A stretch of DNA of 64,000 bases from assembly GCA_035222895.1 (NCBI GenBank), contig JAVYIG010002538.1, forward strand, positions 177,494 through 241,493, in the 5' to 3' direction. This stretch comes from Strongylocentrotus droebachiensis (taxonomy: Eukaryota; Echinodermata; Echinoidea; Camarodonta; Strongylocentrotidae). Position 1 is the first letter of the stretch. Each line of letters begins with the position of its first letter. This document shows, piece by piece, positions 57,992 through 64,000 of the stretch. The notes under the pieces are model-generated. The model made no database searches. It was not told the DNA's origin and was given only the letters and a program-made list of their open reading frames with translations. Position numbers and translations under genes: made by a program.

Positions 57992-60900
57992 CACTGTTTT
58001 TACGAAGTGACGCTAGAGCGCGCAACTAAAAGAAATTTGGATTTGAATAAATCGCTTTCAAAGTTTCAAACCATAATCTCAACCTCTTTAATGTATCAAA
58101 GGCAAATAAATTTTATGTCCTGGATAAAACATATCTCAATGTTTAGTTCTATGTTTAAATATTTCCATAATTTCTTATATTTTGGGGGAAATGAGCTGTA
58201 AACACATCCATCATTTCGTGAAAACACAAATTGCATAGAACGCTTTGATTTTGTTTTCACGAAGTGACGGTACGTAGCCGCGCGCGTAAAACGTATGGGA
58301 CTTTTCCCTTGTGGATGGAATTCTCGAAATGGACACTAAATACGGCATTATGTTTTGTTTAATTGATGTACAAATAAAATAATGCGAACTGAGAGATAGA
58401 GTACATTTTCCTCGTTTGGTACATTGTTTTTGGTATTGATAAGAATAAACTGAATGTCGCTGTATGAACTTTATGAACTATAACTTAACCGTCATTTCGT
58501 GAAAACACAAATCACATAGAACGCTTGGATTTTGTTTCACGAAGTGACGGCTCGTATAAAACATATCGGATTTTTATTGTGTGAAGCAATTTCATGAGAT
58601 AGACACTGAAATACGCAAAATTACTGTTTAATAGATGTATGGATAAAACAAGAGCACCTTTTCTTCTTTGTATAATGATGATGTGAGATGTATGATGTCA
58701 GTTTTTGTTCACGAAGCTACGGCTCACAATAAATTAACTATCAATAGCACAGATGGATATTGGCACAATCAATGTTGTTTCTAATAAGTGCTTTTCAAAT
58801 GATTAATAAGCTATACTCTTTAATCTTAAGCTAAAAATGGATATGTATTTAATATTCGTTGAGGTTTAATCATCAGGTACATTGTATGTAGTAGGGACTA
58901 AAGATTGCAATAAAGTTACTATATACTTTCCACTTAAGAACACGTCCAAGTAGTCTCCCTCTCTATCTCTATCTTTACCCCTCCATCTCCCCTTAATATC
59001 ACACAAATTCTGCCATTTCTTGTTGAAATTCATGCGGGTGATATTAGGGCTTTTGCTACACTATTACAGTTACTATGAGGAATTTCTAAAATTTAGAGAG
59101 GGGCCTTGCTAAATATATTTTTTTCACATAAGAAAATATTTTTGAATGAAGGAAAAAGATTCAGTATTGATCATTGACCATAATCTGTGCTAACTACTCA
59201 ACTCTGCGATATAAACACGGAAAATGAATTTCGACTGAGCAGTTTTAATTCAAACATTTGGAACCAGAACAGCAAGTGGAAAATGGAGCATAAATTCAAA
59301 AATATTAAATAATTCATACCAAACATATTATCATCAATACTGTATTGCATATTGAAATGTACATTTAGGGTTGTGTGGAAAAGACTCATCAGGTATACAT
59401 CCACGGAATACGAAGGTTATTTCATTCATTATAAAGTACTTGTAAATATGCTAACATGTCTTTATCTAATTCTTTATATATGCCCTGGGTTATCATGTTT
59501 ATTCAGCAATCGTAGCGAGTAAATGCCACATGTGACATACAAAATGTTCGACATACATGTACTACATGTATCATGAAGTTTTTCAATGGGAAAAATGACT
59601 AATATAATCATCATCGTTACTTTTTTGTTCATCACTGTTTTTCATAAATATCTTGTGAGTAGAGTATCAGAACCAAGTCAGTTTCCACAATCTCTTTCTA
59701 GGGTATTTCAATAAAATTTAGTACACAGTCTCAAACGCTACAAAGTTTTACCAATGCTTAAAGGTTGTCTTCACCCAGGCAAACACGTAATCTTTGACTA
59801 AACAATTATCAGCTGAACAATGCATGATTAACATGGAAATATCAATTTGACTAAACAATTTCATTTCTCATAAAACAGATACAATTCAAAACAGCAACAT
59901 TATATAGTATGGTTATGGGATAGTTTGAAGTACCAAATACAATTATGATGAGAATGACTATAGAAGTAACAAATTAAAACATTAAATGTGAACTAGTAAC
60001 ATTGTGTTTTGATAGAAAAAACCGATTGTGGAAATGTAACTTATATTCATGTTCTAACGAAGGCATCAATCCCTGTGAATACAAACATTTAAAGAAAATA
60101 GATAAACAAATTCTTCAATACAAAGATACGATATGAGGATTCATGGAACTGGAATCGAAAACTCTAATATGCATTACTGATTGAGGTAGGTATACCTGAT
60201 AAATAGCTGTTCTGAGCTATACATTTGAATATTAAAGATTTATGTTTGCAGGAGTTCATTACAATACTGTAACAGAAAACTGACACATGTACGACCATTC
60301 AGTTCATTGTTTCAGAACTCATGGAAAATGTTACCAGTTTGCTTTAAATCAATTCATTGATTTTATAATCAATCCATTTCATTGCGATACTAGTACACAC
60401 AATTACAATTATGAGTGGAGTTTGCTTTATTTATGATATTCAAAATGTTTAAAATCAAACAGTATAAAAGAGAGATTAAGGTATTGAAACATTGAAGCAT
60501 TGCCAAAACGATCAATGTAATTGATTCTAGTTTCTCAAGCATGCCCTTCATCACAAGTTCTTCAAGTTTTCTTCACACATATGTCATCCAAGCGATAGTG
60601 GTTGAAGCAGCGAAGATCCTTGATCTAGACTGCTTGAAAGCAAAAGGAAATAAGAGAAAGAAAAATTATAATAAAAAAGTCCAAGTCAAAATCAATAGTA
60701 AATCATTATCAGAATTTCAATTATGAAAGGGAAACTTTACAGTGCATTATGATTGCGCGAAATTATTATGTGAATTTTTGGTACCCAATTTTAGAGAGTC
60801 TCTTAATAAATTAAATACTTTATGTGGTATCACCTTAGTATTGGAAATTTTTGTTAAGGATTAAAACAAAATTAGATGCTGACCTCGATTGGACCACTCA

Positions 60901-63098
60901 TTCCCTTAACTAAGAGACCTAAGCATTAAAAACAATTAAGAATATCTTAAATTTTAACTATTGGGGAAACAATCAAGAAGGAAAGAAGATAACTTTTGAC
61001 TCGCTCACAAGCATAGACAATGGGTCATCATCAGAATCGCAATCGGAGCCGTCAGGGAGACTTTAAGGGTCACCATGCCAAGTCACACATGCAGCTCTGA
61101 CTGTGTTCGGTGAATTGCTTCAGCAGTGTTCGGTGAATTGCTTCAACGGTTCAATACCGCTCCCACTCTTAGGTCACTATGCCAAGTCACATCTGCAGCT
61201 CTGTGTTCAGTGAATTATCAAGGACCCATCTTACCAGCATGTCGGTCCCTGTATCCAATCTAATTTTGTAGAATGAAAGAAATAATTACAAGTTATTTTC
61301 TTTAATTTTTTTGCAAGCAGAGGTAAGGAAATGAATCCAATATTATCTTTTGTACATCAAATTAATTACTAGGCATAACTGACCCAAACAGAAGTTTTCA
61401 ATTGCCCCTATTACCCCAAAATAGAATTTTTCAATTGCCCCTACCAAACAACAACCACCCTAATGCACATACGCAGTCAGTGTGCTTAGTACTTTGCTGC
61501 TAACGTGTGATTTTCTTTAACAGATCATGAAACTATTCTCACCTGGATTTGTTTCTGGCCTGTGGCATTCTTGAAAAGTAGATGTACTTTCCCAGTGCTT
61601 CATTCATTTAAGTGCAAATTGTATCTACTGCATCTGAAACTAAGTGAAAGCAAAAACATCATCATAACTTCATTACCACTGAAGTGTAGGTAGTGAGACA
61701 TGTACATCATCTGGTATGGTGCTTGCTTAGAAAATTCTTTAAAATACGAAGTGGAGTTGGGCAACATTTGCTGGTATCAAGAACAATTGTTTGAAATAAT
61801 TTGTGTATAGGGTGAGGGACCAAGGGTACTAAAGTGCTGCCTTTGAATATAACAGACACAGAGTACAAATAATGAGAGAAAACTAAGCCAAACATGTAAA
61901 CATTGTTCCCCAAAAGGTAGACTACTCATGATTACTTCAGGCTAAAAAAAAAGTATTCCTTTTTCGGATGGTGCCATTTATTCATTTTCAGGGCAGGACC
62001 GTTTCTAATTTTCATTTTTTGATTAAATGTTCATTCATGTCCTTCTTTGCTGAAAAACAAATCATTGAATTCCCTAACAGTTTACCAGGAGGGGCTACAT
62101 CCCAGGTCATCTCAGCTCAGCATTATGATAATTTTCATAACTCCCTTTGCCCTTGGCCATGTTGATGTTGGCCTTGGGCTTGGAGCCCTGAGAAGTTTCT
62201 TAAACCCCAGGCACGCGCGCCTTACAAGAAAGGTGTCAGTCTGGTCTAGATCCTGATCTACTCACCTCTAGATTCTAGATTGATGAGTAGTGGCTGACAT
62301 AAACTGATAATTATAAAATGATGATCTAGAATAACTAGAGTTCTAGACTCTAGATCAAATTTATAATTAGCTAAACAGTAAATTACTGAAAAAATAGAAG
62401 TAAAACTCTAGTCTCTAGATCTACTCTCTAACTTTCTGTAAAACTTTGTTCAAATTTATAACTTAAGCAGATATAAAAAGAACCTTAATATTTGGTGTGG
62501 AGCTAAATAAGAAAGACTCTCCACTTAAGTTCTGTAGTCTAGATGTGTATTTGTTAAGACATAAGTTGATCTTTTTAGTTTTGGATCACATGATACTTCA
62601 CTCATTTATTCACTTACATGAAAAAAGGTATATGGGGCGATATGTGGAACGGCGATGTATTTTTCACACATTTCTGTGCTCATGGACATATTTATGGCTT
62701 ACAAAGAATCAGAATGAATCAAAAGAGTGTACCATATTAATTTACCTAACAAAAATATTTAAAAAACTCACCTTTTCATGGTCTGTGACTGTTCCAAACT
62801 GCGAAATTTTCACTCCGTCACTTCGTGAAAATATTAAAAGCAGGAAAAGAGCAAACGATGTTTTCACGAATTGACGGCTGTTAAGCGCGTACTTGGCCGT
62901 CACTTCGTGAAAACATAAAATCCTTTTGCTAGGTATTTTCTTGTTTACGTCATCGTCATAGTGACATAATTAGATATTATTACGGTCTGAAATTTTGTGA
63001 GGTTCAAGATTTTAGTGAATGATGTCCAAAAATGCAAAAAACTCAAAAGTGAAATTATATGCGATTTTCCTCATTACCGTCACTTTGTGAAAACAGGG
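57992..63098. mobile_element. 5.1-kb DNA-transposon-like insert with subterminal repeats
   Basis: The ends are CACTGTTTTTACGAAGTGACG and, inward from the right, CCCTGTTTTCACAAAGTGACGG. The motif TTTTCACGAAGTGACGG, in both orientations, recurs near 58215, 58253, 58490, 58535, 58705, 62815, 62860, 62900 and 63077, only close to the two ends. Copy A lacks the whole insert. A CACTG start and clustered subterminal repeats resemble the CACTA/Mirage/Chapaev group. No clean target duplication and no recognisable transposase exon are seen, so it is probably non-autonomous or decayed. Confidence 0.65.
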
Positions 63099-63164
63099 TT
63101 CAAATGTATTGGTCCAAGAAGAAATTCATTGCGTTTACATGCGTTATACACAAAGTTCTTTTTC

Positions 63165-63210
63165 TGCCCCCCCCCCCCCCCATCTCTCTCTCTCTCTCTC
63201 TCCCCCGCTC
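63165..63210. repeat. Poly-C and (CT)n tract, copy B
   Basis: Equivalent of the poly-C/CT tract at 17780-17820 in copy A. Confidence 0.85.
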
Positions 63211-63319
63211 GCTCTTACTAATAGGTACAAATATCTGTCACAATACATTTGGTTACAAGACGTTTTAATTAAATATACGTCATTTCCTCTTTTGCATAAG
63301 CTTCGTAAATTAAGAGGAC

Positions 63320-63600
63320 ACTTTTTTTTCCTTTTTTTTTTCTCTTGAAATTTGAAAAATTGACATTTTGTTCGGTTGGGGGGGGGGGGGGGGGGTAAGG
63401 TCACCTTTTTAGGTCAGCTATTGGCATAATTTTTGTTTGTTTTTGTTTTTAAATTTAACAAAAAAAAAAATCAAAGGGGGGGGGGGGGGGGTACCAAAAA
63501 ACATACACAAAACATACACATACAAATAACTCAAGTTGGTTAACCCCAACCCCCCCCCCCCCCCCCCCCTCTCTCTCTCTCTCTGCGTACGCGCCTGACT
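63320..63600. other. Copy-B-specific homopolymer-rich stretch
   Basis: G-, A- and C-runs (63378-63396, 63461-63492, 63550-63570) replace about 740 bp found in copy A (17940-18680). GCGTACGCGCCTGACTTCG at 63585 resembles a hAT-MITE end, so this may be a MITE remnant. Confidence 0.4.
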
Positions 63601-64000
63601 TCGACCCATTTGTTCATGTCTCCTTTTATTTTTACTAAACATCCTCGCTGGCTGTTTTCACATTCTAAAGATGTTATATAGATTCCCATCATGCCAGGAA
63701 GTGAACTTTTTTCCTGTCGTTGCCTCTCCCATGGAAAATATGCATGAATTATGATACACTGGATTTAGATCTTTATATAGTATAGCTGCCAACATTCCTC
63801 ATTTGGAGGAATGATTCTGATTTGTTTTGACCTGAAAATTAATGCCAACCCTACTTTCGGTCCTTTTTCTGATAACTTCTGTGCAGGAAATTATACTATG
63901 TAGACTTTGTTTTAATTTTGCTTTCCGAGATTTCTAATATCCACTGTGAAAGGCTGGCGAGTATGGTGGAGATATTTGTAAGAAATGTCGGAACAGGAGG

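Larger units (their letters stand above)
53387..64000 (+). repeat. Tandem duplication block, copy B (upstream of peptidase gene 2)
   Basis: Collinear with 12640-19085 (landmarks given there). It is longer because of the insertions at 55415-55859 and 57992-63098. The match continues to the right edge of the window. Confidence 0.9.

Noticed and set aside
61030-61080. Minus-strand acidic stretch (PDGSDCDSDDDPLSMLV) inside the 5.1-kb insert as a transposase end
   Set aside because: It is only about 29 codons, directly preceded by an in-frame stop and without a good acceptor or any neighbouring exon. Chance cannot be excluded.
62497-62874. A 125-codon frame as coding sequence of the 5.1-kb insert
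   Set aside because: No recognisable transposase or nucleic-acid binding motif, and its end runs through the subterminal repeat motif.

Overview
The window is eukaryotic nuclear DNA. It has many small exons with GT-AG splice sites, long introns full of short inverted-repeat transposons, LINE and SINE remnants, poly-C/poly-G runs and microsatellites. The gene content and repeat style (hAT and piggyBac MITEs, a tRNA-derived SINE) suggest a deuterostome invertebrate, most likely an echinoderm and probably a sea urchin. The organism is an inference, not a measurement.

Left part (1-11000): two related single-exon genes on the minus strand encode type I membrane proteins with a signal peptide, an Ig-like ectodomain, one transmembrane helix and a tyrosine-containing tail. 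The gene at 8878-10785 is intact (635 codons). The gene at 1331-3917 is split by a 398-bp hAT-type MITE (2828-3225) with a clean 8-bp target duplication. Between and around them lie decayed non-LTR retrotransposon pieces (about 5150-5870 and 6510-7640).

Middle part (15699-52321, plus strand): a complete X-prolyl aminopeptidase gene of the secreted/membrane XPNPEP2 type. I traced 23 coding exon positions in consistent phase, giving 722 codons from a signal peptide to a C-terminal GPI-type hydrophobic tail. All five metal ligands and the three catalytic histidines expected for the family are present. One exon position, lying between the last active-site histidine and the fourth metal ligand, exists in two tandem versions (20a at 48644-48715 and 20b at 48789-48860) of identical length and phase. 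This looks like a mutually exclusive exon pair inside the active site. The introns hold a LINE fragment, hAT, piggyBac and PIF/Harbinger-type MITEs, a SINE and several microsatellites.

Right part (52322-64000): a diverged second copy of the upstream region. A decayed fragment of the receptor gene (53146-53388, minus) is followed by a copy of the 12640-19085 block, including a second copy of peptidase exon 1 (56526-56562). The peptidase, and once also its divergent receptor neighbour, therefore belong to a tandemly duplicated cassette, and a second peptidase gene should continue beyond the right edge. This second copy has been enlarged by a Tc1/mariner-like MITE (55415-55859) and a 5.1-kb DNA-transposon-like insert with many copies of a 17-bp subterminal motif (57992-63098).

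The receptors and the peptidase are divergently oriented neighbours. I see no direct evidence that they act in one pathway. Both are secretory-pathway products of the cell surface, and they have been duplicated together.
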